A DNA stretch of 64,000 nt from Arhodomonas sp051195215 (GTDB taxonomy: Bacteria; Pseudomonadota; Gammaproteobacteria; Nitrococcales; Nitrococcaceae), in assembly GCF_051195215.1 (NCBI RefSeq), contig NZ_JBNAZM010000019.1, forward strand, positions 23,749 through 87,748, written 5' to 3'. The notes under the pieces were generated by a model. The model had not been told where the DNA came from, searched no databases, and was given only the letters and a program-made list of their open reading frames with translations. Made by a program: the position numbers and the translations under genes. Each line of letters begins with the position of its first letter. Within the stretch, counting starts at the first letter, position 1. Shown here in pieces: positions 29,601-35,804 of this stretch.

Positions 29601-32290
29601 AGGTCGTGACCACCGGCGTGTACCCCCTGGAGCACGACGACGCGTCCCACCCGGGCTCCGCGGCCCTGCCGGGCCTGGCGATGGTGGCGGGCAAGGAGTT
29701 TCCGAACCTCGAAGTCGCCATCCTCGACGTGCGCGCGGACGAATCCCGGGCCGCGGCGGCCGCTGTCGCGACCGAGCCGTTCCCGGCCCGGACCGTGCCC
29801 GTATCCCTGCGTGGCGGCGTGCGCCGCGAGCGCGTCCTGGAGGCGGTGGAGCTGGGCGACGGCCCCTCCCGCTTCCGCCACGGCGGGGTCTACCTCATCG
29901 TCGGCGGCCTGGGGGCCGTGGGCAGGGACACCTGCCGCCATCTCGCGCGCACGTACCGGGCAAAGCTGGTGATCGTCGGCCGTTCGCCACTGGATGAACG
30001 CCGGCGCGAGGCGCTGGCGGAGCTGGAAGCGGCGGGCGCGGAAGTCCGCTACATCGCCGCGGACGCCACCGTACCCGCCGAGCTCGAGGCCGCCGTGCGG
30101 CAAGCCAAGGAGGCCTTCGGCGCGCTGCATGGCGTGATCCACGCCGCGATGGTGCTGATCAACCGCCCCTTGCAGGCGCTCCCGGAAAACGAGCTGGGTG
30201 CGGCGCTGGACGCCAAGGCGGCCTCCACCCTGGCGCTGCTGCGCGCCATACGGAACGAGCCGCTGGACTTCGCCCTTTTCTACTCCTCGGGGGTCGTCTT
30301 CGAGGGCAATTACGGCCAGGCCGGCTACGCGGCGGGATGCACCTTCGCCGATGCCTACGCCCTGCATGAGGCACGTACGCTCGCCTTCCCGGTGCGGGTA
30401 CTGAACCTGGGCTACTGGCACGCCGGTGGCGACGAGGAGCGCGAGCGGGTGCTGCGACGTGTCCGGGCCGCCGGAATCCGGCCACTGTCCGCCGCCCGCG
30501 GCATGGCCGTGGTCGAGCGGATGCTCCGCTCCGAGCTCCCCCAGGTCCTCGCCCTGGATGCGGAGCCGGGCATTCTCGACAACCTGGGCGTGCAACGCGA
30601 CCGCAGGCTGGCGCCGTCGGCGACGCCGGTACCGGCGGTCGCGCCGCGGGTACGCTTCGCCGAAGAAACCCTGAGCAACCCCGCGCTGACGGACCACCAG
30701 AGGGCCACGGCAGAGCTCGAACGCCTCTCGCCGTGTCTTCTCGCCGACGCGCTGGCACGACTGGGGCTGTTCGAGCAGGTTAGCGCGACGGCCACCCCGT
30801 CCGAGCTCGCCGAGCGCCTGGGCATCGTTTCGCAACATCGAGCCCTCTTCGAGCTCCAGCTCGATGCCCTGGTGGAAGCGGGCTTTCTGGAGCGGCAAGG
30901 CGGCGGAGTACGGCGTGGCGAGCGCGACATCGAGCCCGGAACCGGGCAGGCGCTTGCGCAGCTCGTCGCCCGCCATCCGAGCGTGGAGGCGCTGGCGTCG
31001 CTGCTGCAGGACTGCCTCTCGGCCCTGCCGGACATCCTCACGGGCCGGCGCGACGCCATGGAGATCCTCTTCCCCGATGGGTCGCCGGAGCGGGTCGCGG
31101 CGCTCTACGAGGGCGACCCCGTGACCGACCTGTGCAACGCCGAGCTCGCCCGCCTGGTGGTGGAGCAGGTCGAGGCGCGACGCCGGGCCGAGCCCCATCG
31201 CCGCGTACGCGTGCTGGAAGTGGGCGCCGGCACCGGCGGCTCCAGTGCCGTCGTCCTCGAGGCGCTGCGGCACCACGGGGACGCGGTCGAATACGTCTTC
31301 ACCGACATTTCGCCGGGCTTCGTGCGCAAGGGCCGCGGGCGCTTCGCCGAGCGCTATCCGTTCGCCCGCTTCGAGGCGCTCGACATCGAGAAGGATCCCT
31401 CGGGCCAGATCGGCGACGCAGGCAACTACGATGTCGTGCTCGCCACCAACGTCGTCCACGCCACCCGCGAGCTCGTGGCATCGCTGCGCAACATCCGGCG
31501 CCTACTGCGGGGGGACGGCGTGCTCCTGCTCAACGAGGGTACCCGCGCCCAGCACCAGCTCGCGCTGATCTTCGGGCTGACCTCGGGCTGGTGGCTGTTC
31601 ACCGACGGTGAGTACCGCCTGCCGCATTCACCACTGGCCAGTGAACGCCAGTGGCGCGACGTGCTCAGTGAGACGGATTTCGAGCGCATCAGCGCGGGCG
31701 CCCCGCGCACGGAAGCGGGAGCGCTCTTTCAGAGCGTCATCGCCGCGGTCGCCGACGGCCTGGACGCGCGGGACGTCGCGACGGCCCCCGACGCGGCGCA
31801 GGCGACACCTCCACGGACACCGCCGGCGGCGACACCGGCGGCGGCCCCGTCCCCTGCCGGCGCCGGCGATGCGTTGGAGCAGGTCACGAGCGTGTTCGCA
31901 CGCGTGCTGGAGATGCAGCCGGAGCAGCTGGATCCCGACCTGACGTTCGAGAACTACGGTGTCGATTCGCTGGTCGCTCTGGAGCTGACCCGCGGGCTCG
32001 AGGAAGTCTACGGCCCGCTGCCTTCGACGCTGCTGTTCGAGCAGATCACCATGCGGCGCGTCGCGGAATTCTGCGGGGCACGAGCCACGCCCACGCCCCC
32101 CGCGGCGGATCCCGCCGAGCCACCGCCGCCCGACCCGGCCGCAGCCAACCCGGAAACGGCGCTCGCCGACGCCGCCAACGCCGGGCAGGACATCGACACC
32201 CTGGTGGAGAACCTGCCGGACGACGTGGTGGATCAACTCCTGGCGGAGCTGCTGCCCCAGGACCAACCAGGACAGGAGAACCCGGCATGA
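17627..32290 (+). CDS. Three-module trans-AT PKS: KS-(AT remnant)-DH-KR-ACP / KS-DH-KR-ACP / KS-DH-KR-cMT-ACP
   Basis: Length 4887 residues; GTG start overlapping the NRPS stop. Module 1: KS (Cys184, EAHGTAT, KSNVGH), dead AT remnant (about 527-625), DH (His743, Asp899), KR (GGAGGLG, Tyr1309), ACP (Ser1449). Module 2: KS (Cys1701), degenerate DH (2105-2385), KR (GGHGAIG, Tyr2756), ACP (Ser2915). Module 3: KS (Cys3178), DH (His3646, Asp3794, DAALH), KR (GGLGAVG, Tyr4234), C-methyltransferase (VLEVGAGTGG near 4529; ATNVVHATREL), ACP (Ser4781). The tail from about 4850 (DIDTLVENLPDDVVDQLLAELL) is a helical docking segment, so another protein probably accepts the chain. Expected chemistry: extension of the Thr-derived peptidyl chain by three acetate units, the last C-methylated. 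The first KS and AT remnant look like cis-AT hybrid modules, whereas KS2 and KS3 look like ordinary trans-AT KSs. Confidence 0.94.
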   Translation: MTSSGADNVAETDIAIIGMTGRFPGADDIAAFWRLLREGQEGITRFSRDELEAAGVPASLLDDGRYVPAHGVIPDAELFDTAYFEFTPAEAQFTDPQHRILLTAGHAALENAGYDPLRFDGLISAYAGAAINTYLQQQVVPTVDQTTTSNHFAVMVGNDKDFLATRLAYKLDLKGPAYTVQTACSTSLVAIHLACQGLIAGECDMALAGGVTIKWPQTKGYLYEEGAILSNDGHVRTFDADASGTVLGNGVGVLVLKPLGDALRDRDTIHAVIKGTATNNDGSGKVSFAAPGAPGQTAVIREAHMVSGVPPRSLGYVEAHGTATRLGDPVEVSALTRAFRESTPDRGFCAIGSVKSNVGHLDAAAGVAGVIKTVLMMKHRALVPTVNFQTANPAIDFDDSPFRVSTETAPWRSDGPLRAGVSSFGIGGTNAHAVLEESPEPVPTGPSRPEQILVVSARTPTALRTAADELADYLEGGDVAPLADVAFTLAVGRRAHEYRIAVRGGERNALADALRAAEVPAQPGAGDISFVFGEDVADAAEIGQRWCEREAAFAEHWQAAWDAGARALSQPGAVFALQYALGRTWLGWGLEPAAIHGDGVAALAAACVAETLTLAEAMGRLRASDYEAPRPRPRGIPTRSATEDVRGLALGVEDGLWQAVARAWAHGAPVDWNAWFAGEERGRVPLPTYPFEGRRCWMKVPEASPEQAAGPGLHPMLDENVSTLDTMAYRSVRTGGEFYLADHRIDGEPVMPAVGYLEMARAGGELATGEAVQLRNVAFDQLLSYAPGPRATEVSLFREPRGIGFEIIDESRIYASGRLHTEAVDTPPDLDLDATSRRCGEVIDHQNCYAALKARGLDYGPRMRALSQVALGDREALGTLALPEGADLPGALLNPALLDGALHALVVLLSRSYEAASTRFLPLALDELNIHQHQPWNGTCQVHVRIDEAGEHSALANLSLVNGDGRVLARLHGLAVRVLEATRAPSPQAALWVRQWENAPAETADAATGPALVIAASEARRAALTGVLGTAGIDGTTACDFETPLESTNAPATVVVDEPEPAQALAVVQELLRLRPSAPVRVLLVHREDATGARPERAALAAFARTVRTEAPLLAIQTVGLADTVDEMAALSAELRSPGTDTEVRYAPQGRQVRSGVEPAPAEPAALREGGVYIVSGGAGGLGRTIGRWLAEQAGVQVVLLGRGAPPPDGLGERVTYRRVDVSDAEALPPVLAEVRTQLGPIRGVIHAAGALRDSFALHKTPDELDAVLTPKVAGLRALDAATSGDDLDFFVSFSSIAAHVGNAGQCDYAYANACLEAYAERSDRMTAIAWPMWAEGGMRQTEEAAADIAERTGFGVLPTETGLELLQQALGTRGAVIAAYGDEQRMAGALTRVTPSHASPAPDASAGQDDALYPSALRMLRELLAAETGLERDELTEDAPFERYGIDSLMITKLNRELERRFDGLSKTLFFEYTTLQELAGYFAGHHADALRETTGPREEPTAPAPSPSGTPRTTRIVRRERIPDQANADDAIAIVGMAGRYPMADDLDEFWANLAEGRDCIQEIPPDRWDSGRWFDPDPATPGRAHTRWGGFLRDVDRFDPLFFGISPRQAELMDPQERLFLQTAWHAMEDAGYRRADLSRRTVGVYAGVMYGEYQFHGALDVLREGGPLTGSSFATIANRVSYALDLSGPSMALDTMCSSSLTAIHLACESLRRGESELALAGGVNVSVHPYKYAFLSQGRFLSSDGRCRAFGAGGDGYVPGEGVGVVLLKPRAQAIADGDRILGVILGSAINHGARTHGYTVPSPRAQQRVISTAMEQAGVSPEDIGYIEAHGTGTSLGDPIEITGLTNAYASAGSEPGRWAVGSVKSNVGHLESAAGMAGLTKVVLQLDKHTLVPSLHADELNPNIDFARSPFRVQRERAPWPDSDGPRRAGLSSFGAGGANAHLVVEESPVPDPVEDRPAARQRADEPVLLVLSAKDDERLRAYAAHAADFLEQSHAPLRDLAYTMQVGREAFDTRLAVLGREGSELVTALRRYAEGGPRPEPGDGELATLAERWLSGSDVDFAAWHASRPGPRPRRVRAPLFPFARERYWIPLKADFGTRSLHPLIDANDSTVHELRFRKTLRANDPFVRDHVIEGRGLLAGAAVLEMVRAAAGYAEPSADHALKDVVWGRPIDVDAGELTVYVAFAAANGGLRFEVYSEAGDDRVTHARGQTAAPEAGTPAAVDLDAVRTRLARVRERDTVYADYNRAGFAYGPSFQVIEEVFSGPSEALLQLRVPVSGSACELPPAVLDGALRACHWVGRSTSPEPGELAVPFSLGALEAHGSLPETCYAYARFEDGPDSARRFSVSLHDGQGRVLAVVRDFVGRTLGTEAPADTALAAPRLYEPCWLPAPEPAPDDARGDRTLVVLGQVDGLASALTAGGTWNQVVEAPADADGLIDRLQSLATPEGFDLALVGELAGAGRVDATTPASAECLDAHLNRSCQALLQIVRAVDSGAVTGRVRAVVVHAQDQGADRPEQAAVAGFAQSMAAIHPRVELATLGLPAGTAAAGVASALAAELGGTRRAGELETRRTASGTREVRSLRPAEVGPQSDVPLRTGGVYVLTGGHGAIGRVLAEHLARHYRARLVLLGRSEPDEATARWHEQLTGLGAEVLALRADVSRAESLEAALQTARRHFDALNGVFHLAGAVAAGRATDADPDQFAAGLAAKALGVWHLDWLTREDDLDAFVIFSSISSLIGDFGTASYAIGNRFADLFAVRRDQWVRDGLRKGRSLSLAWPLWDVGGVDTQVTERELATYARRTGMGALTAAQGLAAFDRSLTHAKPWLVPAHGEATAMDAALLGTRPQSGDAPVTAAPAHTPAPSHGREQRAQLVDHLREALSSVLKLPPGKLDSRVPLEDYGFDSVLVMDADARLGKDFPGLTATVFFDCRTVDALADHILERHADDVARLFPAPSDPAPSQAAPATPDVPRTTATVTSRPPAPAQPPGEQEPIAIIGVSGRYPQADDLDELWANLAAARDAVTEIPRDRWDANALFSTDPAAPGHSYGRWGGFISDVDAFDSLFFQIAPKQARSMDPQERLFLETAWAAMENAGYPPSRIPAPRFGGQGHDAGVFVGVMWDDYAVLGATESARGNPQVVLANRSSIANQVSYFGDFRGPSVVTDTACSASLVALHQACESIRRGECRYAIAGGVNVSVHPDKYVHLSRKSMLASDGRCRAFGAGGSGYVPGEGVGAVMLKRLSEAVEDGDTIHAVIKATAVNHGGRTSGYTVPNPRAQQALVEQALATAGVDARTIGCVEAHGTGTELGDPIEHDALAGAFGKHTQDTRFCALGSIKSAIGHLEGAAGIAGLTKAVLQLRHRTLLPTLHAETLNPVIDFERSPFVVPQHATPWRPVVGDDGRELPRRAAVSSFGAGGTNAHVILEEYPAEVPAAAEPGSPELIVLSARDEERLRVYAARLAEALRPGENEAAPRLADVAYTLRVGREPLAERLAFVAHDLAEAAEGLAAFGRGEAGQWLHRGRVDQHPPLATLFREGAGSEAFLAAQIEAGEDDMLARLWVSGVTLDWDVMHRLRPGTRRRVPLPTYPFERVRHWLDLQSEAAASAPPRAATASTSGRDPWRKTLAASAPVLRDHVVDGRCILPGVGHLDLVAEACGGLQGRALTDVRWIAPLAVGGRPVEARVRIDGAGYEVLDGDGNVCSRGQLSDAPATPASIDLSALRARLHEGPGRDEFYAMLEGQGLPYGPFFRRVTQVWTGQDEVLGRIEADDDNGTHPLHPGVLDAALHIIAALLVRRRGPEAPPMLPFAVDRVEVFGPVPTRGFSHVRETARDRCDVTLVDDAGHVRVRLTGLTYRESRPAPVSYRAAWRARPATGTARPARRVLLMAENPECALAHGLVRAHDDASVARLPVESGLGPTDLDRAFAGEVPDLVYFLASDTAAELPETSDLQARMERGAYAFYHLVRALDRYATPERRIGVKVVTTGVYPLEHDDASHPGSAALPGLAMVAGKEFPNLEVAILDVRADESRAAAAAVATEPFPARTVPVSLRGGVRRERVLEAVELGDGPSRFRHGGVYLIVGGLGAVGRDTCRHLARTYRAKLVIVGRSPLDERRREALAELEAAGAEVRYIAADATVPAELEAAVRQAKEAFGALHGVIHAAMVLINRPLQALPENELGAALDAKAASTLALLRAIRNEPLDFALFYSSGVVFEGNYGQAGYAAGCTFADAYALHEARTLAFPVRVLNLGYWHAGGDEERERVLRRVRAAGIRPLSAARGMAVVERMLRSELPQVLALDAEPGILDNLGVQRDRRLAPSATPVPAVAPRVRFAEETLSNPALTDHQRATAELERLSPCLLADALARLGLFEQVSATATPSELAERLGIVSQHRALFELQLDALVEAGFLERQGGGVRRGERDIEPGTGQALAQLVARHPSVEALASLLQDCLSALPDILTGRRDAMEILFPDGSPERVAALYEGDPVTDLCNAELARLVVEQVEARRRAEPHRRVRVLEVGAGTGGSSAVVLEALRHHGDAVEYVFTDISPGFVRKGRGRFAERYPFARFEALDIEKDPSGQIGDAGNYDVVLATNVVHATRELVASLRNIRRLLRGDGVLLLNEGTRAQHQLALIFGLTSGWWLFTDGEYRLPHSPLASERQWRDVLSETDFERISAGAPRTEAGALFQSVIAAVADGLDARDVATAPDAAQATPPRTPPAATPAAAPSPAGAGDALEQVTSVFARVLEMQPEQLDPDLTFENYGVDSLVALELTRGLEEVYGPLPSTLLFEQITMRRVAEFCGARATPTPPAADPAEPPPPDPAAANPETALADAANAGQDIDTLVENLPDDVVDQLLAELLPQDQPGQENPA
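19205..19500 (+). other. Vestigial acyltransferase (no GHSxG serine)
   Basis: Between the KS and DH of module 1, about 100 residues match the first half of a cis-AT domain. FVFGEDVADAAEIGQRW corresponds to FVFPGQG and onward; AVFALQYALGRTWLGWGLEP corresponds to the AT QPALFAVEYAL-LW-SWG-EP stretch. The active-site segment GHSxGEYVAA is replaced by IHGDGVAALAA, with no Ser. The C-terminal AT half is missing. It is a relic, with no catalytic role expected. Confidence 0.75.
23939..24781 (+). other. Degenerate dehydratase domain of module 2
   Basis: His2139 is present (DHVIEGRGLLAG), but the Pro of HxxxGxxxxP is Ala2148. The second motif reads LDGALRAC: Asp2298 is kept and the Gln/His is Arg2302. 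HP before the Asp is PP. Overall length and the AYGPSFQ strand are normal. Reduced or lost dehydration is likely, which would leave a beta-hydroxyl at this position. Confidence 0.6.
30704..31606 (+). other. C-methyltransferase domain of module 3
   Basis: The SAM loop VLEVGAGTGGSS, FTDISPGFV and ATNVVHATRELVASL are the hallmark motifs of PKS C-methyltransferases. The domain sits between KR and ACP and should place an alpha-methyl group on this extender. The neighbouring KR lacks the usual tetrad Asn (Cys4238 in YAAGC), a trait shared with the other KR-cMT pair at 42500-44400. Confidence 0.85.
32274..32289 (+). promoter_or_regulatory. Ribosome binding site for the formyltransferase-NRPS gene
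   Basis: AGGAGA at 32274-32279, inside the 3' end of the upstream PKS gene, precedes ATG 32287 by 7 nt. The start and upstream stop overlap as ATGA, so the two genes are translationally coupled. Confidence 0.6.
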
Positions 32291-35200
32291 CGCACGCCCC
32301 CTTCCGCTGTGTGGTCGTGGGCGACGAGGTGCTCCTCGTCGAGTGCACCCGGCAGCTGCTGGCGCGCGGCCACGACGTGGTCGCCGTCGTCACGGCGAAC
32401 GCCGAGCTCCGCGACTGGGCCAGGGACCAGGGCCTCGAGGTAATGCCCTTCGGTGTCGATCTCGCCGAACGCCTGGCTTCGCGCAGGTTCGAGTACCTGT
32501 TCAGCATCGCCAACCTGCGAATGCTGCCCGACGCGCTCCTGGCGCTCCCGACGCGGCTGCCGATCAACTTCCACGACGGTCCCCTGCCGAAGCACGCCGG
32601 GCTGTTCGCGACCAGTTGGGCCATCCTGCAGGGCGAGACCGAGCACGGCGTCACCTGGCACGTGATGACCCGCGAGGCCGATACCGGCGACATCCTCAAG
32701 CAGCGCACGGTACCGGTCGCGCCCCGCGCGACGGTGCACGACCTGGACGTCGTGTGCCTGGATGCCGGCGTCGAGTCCTTCGCCGAGCTCATCGACGAGC
32801 TCGCCAGCGGCACGGCCACACGCACGCCCCAGGATCTGAGTCATCGGACCTACCATGGCCGCTTCGACGGCCTGCCCGCGGCCGGCCTGTTCGACTGGCA
32901 GCGCCCAGCCGCGGACCTGGACGCGTGGGTACGGGCGAGCGCCTTCGATCGCCGCGCCAACCGCTTCGGCATCCCCCTGGTGACCACGGGGCGGGAATGG
33001 CTCGCCGTGCGCGCCGCCGAACCCTGCGCGGAGTCCGTGGGCACCGCGGCGCCGGGCGAGATCATCGAGCGGAATTCGGACGGCCTCGTGGTGGCCACCG
33101 GCGACGGGCACATCCGGTTGACCGCGCTCGCCGACCTGACGGGCGAGCCGGTGGACCCCGCCGCCGTCGCCGACCACCTCGCACGCGAGCACGGGGGACG
33201 CTTCCCCGTGCCGGACGCAAGCGAGCTGGAACGCCTGGTGAAATGGAGCCGCGCCGCCCACCGGGAAGAGGCGCGGTGGGCACGAGCGCTGAGGGCGCTG
33301 TCGCCCCTGCAGCCCCCGCGTCTCGGGGCGTTGGGTGAGGTCGGGTCACCGGCCGCGCCCGTGACGCTCCCGGACACGCTCTCCAACCTGGCCGACACCC
33401 CCGCGTCGGTGGCCGTGGCCTGCGTGCTGGCGTTCCTGGCACGGCTCTGCCCGGAAGGGGAACGCGACCTCGCGTGGGTGCGCGATAACCACCGGGACAA
33501 CGACCTGTTCGCCTCCGAACTGCCGCTGCGTATCCCCGGAGACATCCTGCAGCGCACGCTATCGCCGCTCGCGGCGCAGGTCGCGGCGGACGTCGACGCA
33601 CTCCGCTCGAAGCCCCCCTACCGGCGCGACCTGCTGCTGCGCGACCCCTCGCTGACGGGCGCGGCGTGCTTCGGCCTTCCGGTGGGCATCGAACTGGACG
33701 ACACCGCGCAGAGCGCGTCCGGTCGGGCCCTGACAGTGCGCATCGACGCGCGGGGGACGGTCGCCTTCGATGCCGGCGACGCACTGCCCCGGGATCACGA
33801 GGGGTGGCTGGCCGCGCGCTTCGCGCTCTTCGTCGACGGCATCGCCGCGAATCCGGGGCAACGGCTCGCCGACGTCGCCCTGATCAGCGAACCGGAACGC
33901 GCGCGCATCCACGCCTGGAACGACACCGCCGAGCCCTACCCCCGCGAGCGCACCGTCAGTCAGCTGGTCGCCGAGCGCGCCGGCACCGCACCCGCCACAC
34001 CGGCGCTGCGCTTCGAAGACACGGAGCTCGACTACGCGGCGCTGGACCAGGCGGCCAACCGTGTGGCGCAGAGGCTGATCGACGCCGGCGCCGGCCCGGG
34101 CGAACGGGTGGGTGTCTATCTGACACGCTCGCCGGCGCTGATCATCGGGTTGCTGGCGGTGATGAAATCCGGCGCGGCCTACGTGCCCCTCGATCCGATC
34201 TATCCGCCGGAGCGCCTGCGCACGATGCTGGAGGACTCCGGCAGCCGTTGGGTCCTGACGAACGCCGACGCGGACGATCCGTTCGGGGAACTGTCGGTCA
34301 TGCGGTTGCCCGTCGATCCCGAACCGGCGGACGCGGCGAGCGCGCCGCCGGTGGACCGCTCCCGGCCCGATGCGCCGGCCTACGTGATCTACACGTCGGG
34401 CTCCACGGGGCGCCCGAAGGGCGTCCAGGTGGGGCACAGAGCCCTCGTCAACTTTCTCTGGACAATGGCGCGCAAGCCCGGCTTCAGCGCGGGGGACAGC
34501 CTGCTCGCGCTGACCACCGTCTGCTTCGACATCGCCGGACTCGAGCTCTACCTCCCGCTGGTCCGTGGCGGGCTGGTGGAGATTCTGGCGGCGGAGGTTT
34601 CCGCCGATGGCGTCGCGCTGCGGCAACGTATCGAGCGCGCCCGCCCCACGCTGCTCCAGGCGACGCCCACCACCTGGCGCATGCTCATCGCCGCGGGCTG
34701 GGAAGGCGACCCGGGCCTGCATGCCCTGTGTGGCGGCGAAGCGCTGCCCGACGAGCTCGCCGGGCAACTGGCGGTCCGCGTCGGCAAGCTCTTCAACGTC
34801 TACGGTCCCACCGAGACGACGATCTGGTCGACCCTCGACGAGGTGAATGCGGGCGAGCCCGTGACCATCGGTCACCCCATCGGCAATACCCGCTGCCACC
34901 TGCTCGATGCGCGCGGCGTCGCCGTCCCACCGGGCATACCCGGCGAGCTGTACATCGCGGGCGACGGGGTGGCGGACGGCTACCTCGGCCGCCCCGAGCT
35001 GACCGCCGAGCGCTTCGTGCATCTTCCGCCCACCGGCGAGCGCGCCTACCGCACCGGGGATCTGGTGCGCCAGCGCGCCGACGGTCGGCTTCAGTTCCTC
35101 GAGCGCCTGGACCGGCAGATCAAGCTCAACGGATACCGCATCGAGCTCGCGGAGATCGAGTCGGTCCTGCGGCGGATGGACACGGTCGCCGAAGCGGTCG

Positions 35201-35751
35201 CGCTGGTGCGCGAAGACCGCCCCGGCGAGCAGCGCCTGGTGGCCTATGTGACGGGCAACGACGCCCTGCCGCCGGCGGAAGAATTGCGCAGCCGGCTCGC
35301 CGACTCGCTGCCCGGGTACATGGTTCCGACTGCCGTGGTGGTGCTGCCCCGCATGCCGCTCACGGCCAACGGGAAGATCGACCGCAAGGCGCTCCCCCAG
35401 CCAGCCCCGAAGCGGGTCGCGGGCGCCGCAGCGGCCACGCGCAACGACCTGGAACGGCGAATCGCCGGAGTCTGGTGCGAGGTGCTCGGTCTCGAAGACG
35501 TGGGTGCGGAGGACAATTTCTTCGACCTGGGCGGCGACTCGCTGCGGCTCACCTCCGTGACGACACTGCTCCAGGAGCGCCTGGGTCGACCCGTCACGCG
35601 CCTGGACATGTTCGGCCACCCCACCGTCCGTGCCATGGCCGCGTATCTCGGCGGGGATTCGGAAACCAGCGCCCGCACCCCACGAAGACGCCGTGACGTC
35701 GCGACGCTGTCGCGACGCCGCAAGCGCACGCAAACGGGCTCTGTCCCGTAA
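32287..35751 (+). CDS. Formyltransferase-(half C)-A(Gly)-PCP loading protein
   Basis: Length 1154 residues. Residues 1-310 are a formyl-tetrahydrofolate transferase domain: Asn94 and His96 in NFHDGPLPKHAG and Asp132 in EADTGDIL keep the N..H..D spacing of PurN/Fmt enzymes. Residues about 355-540 look like the C-terminal half of a condensation domain with no HHxxxDG. The A domain (545-1030) has TSGSTGRPKG and pocket residues DILQLGVIW(K), a glycine code. The PCP has LGGDS (Ser1085), followed by a basic tail. Predicted role: activate Gly, load it on the PCP and N-formylate it, as in the loading modules of linear gramicidin, conglobatin and oxazolomycin. The A and PCP domains exclude a housekeeping methionyl-tRNA formyltransferase. 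The next gene encodes the presumed cyclodehydratase. Formyl loading makes this the probable start of the assembly line although it lies mid-cluster. Confidence 0.93.
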   Translation: MTHAPFRCVVVGDEVLLVECTRQLLARGHDVVAVVTANAELRDWARDQGLEVMPFGVDLAERLASRRFEYLFSIANLRMLPDALLALPTRLPINFHDGPLPKHAGLFATSWAILQGETEHGVTWHVMTREADTGDILKQRTVPVAPRATVHDLDVVCLDAGVESFAELIDELASGTATRTPQDLSHRTYHGRFDGLPAAGLFDWQRPAADLDAWVRASAFDRRANRFGIPLVTTGREWLAVRAAEPCAESVGTAAPGEIIERNSDGLVVATGDGHIRLTALADLTGEPVDPAAVADHLAREHGGRFPVPDASELERLVKWSRAAHREEARWARALRALSPLQPPRLGALGEVGSPAAPVTLPDTLSNLADTPASVAVACVLAFLARLCPEGERDLAWVRDNHRDNDLFASELPLRIPGDILQRTLSPLAAQVAADVDALRSKPPYRRDLLLRDPSLTGAACFGLPVGIELDDTAQSASGRALTVRIDARGTVAFDAGDALPRDHEGWLAARFALFVDGIAANPGQRLADVALISEPERARIHAWNDTAEPYPRERTVSQLVAERAGTAPATPALRFEDTELDYAALDQAANRVAQRLIDAGAGPGERVGVYLTRSPALIIGLLAVMKSGAAYVPLDPIYPPERLRTMLEDSGSRWVLTNADADDPFGELSVMRLPVDPEPADAASAPPVDRSRPDAPAYVIYTSGSTGRPKGVQVGHRALVNFLWTMARKPGFSAGDSLLALTTVCFDIAGLELYLPLVRGGLVEILAAEVSADGVALRQRIERARPTLLQATPTTWRMLIAAGWEGDPGLHALCGGEALPDELAGQLAVRVGKLFNVYGPTETTIWSTLDEVNAGEPVTIGHPIGNTRCHLLDARGVAVPPGIPGELYIAGDGVADGYLGRPELTAERFVHLPPTGERAYRTGDLVRQRADGRLQFLERLDRQIKLNGYRIELAEIESVLRRMDTVAEAVALVREDRPGEQRLVAYVTGNDALPPAEELRSRLADSLPGYMVPTAVVVLPRMPLTANGKIDRKALPQPAPKRVAGAAAATRNDLERRIAGVWCEVLGLEDVGAEDNFFDLGGDSLRLTSVTTLLQERLGRPVTRLDMFGHPTVRAMAAYLGGDSETSARTPRRRRDVATLSRRRKRTQTGSVP
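33350..33910 (+). other. Truncated condensation-domain segment between formyltransferase and A domain
   Basis: Residues about 355-540 run from ASVAVACVLAFLARLCP to VDGIAANPGQRLADVALIS, matching the distal part of a C domain (second subdomain and the FDGIA...L-LIS lead into A). The whole first subdomain with HHxxxDG is absent. It cannot condense; it probably marks where the formyltransferase domain replaced the N-terminal half of a C domain. Confidence 0.6.
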
Positions 35752-35790
35752 TCCACGCCGGAGATGGACTCGGCCCGCACGCCCCAGCAC

Positions 35791-35804
35791 AGGAGGGATC
35801 CATG
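35791..35804 (+). promoter_or_regulatory. Strong ribosome binding site for the ATP-pyrophosphatase gene
   Basis: AGGAGGG at 35791-35797 lies 4 nt before ATG 35802, the best Shine-Dalgarno match in the cluster. It stands in the only sizeable gap (50 bp) between coupled genes in this part, so this single-domain enzyme may be made in excess of the megasynthases. Confidence 0.65.

Noticed and set aside
32287..33220. Housekeeping methionyl-tRNA formyltransferase
   Set aside because: The domain is fused in frame to an A(Gly) domain and PCP and sits inside the operon, so it is a loading-module formyltransferase.
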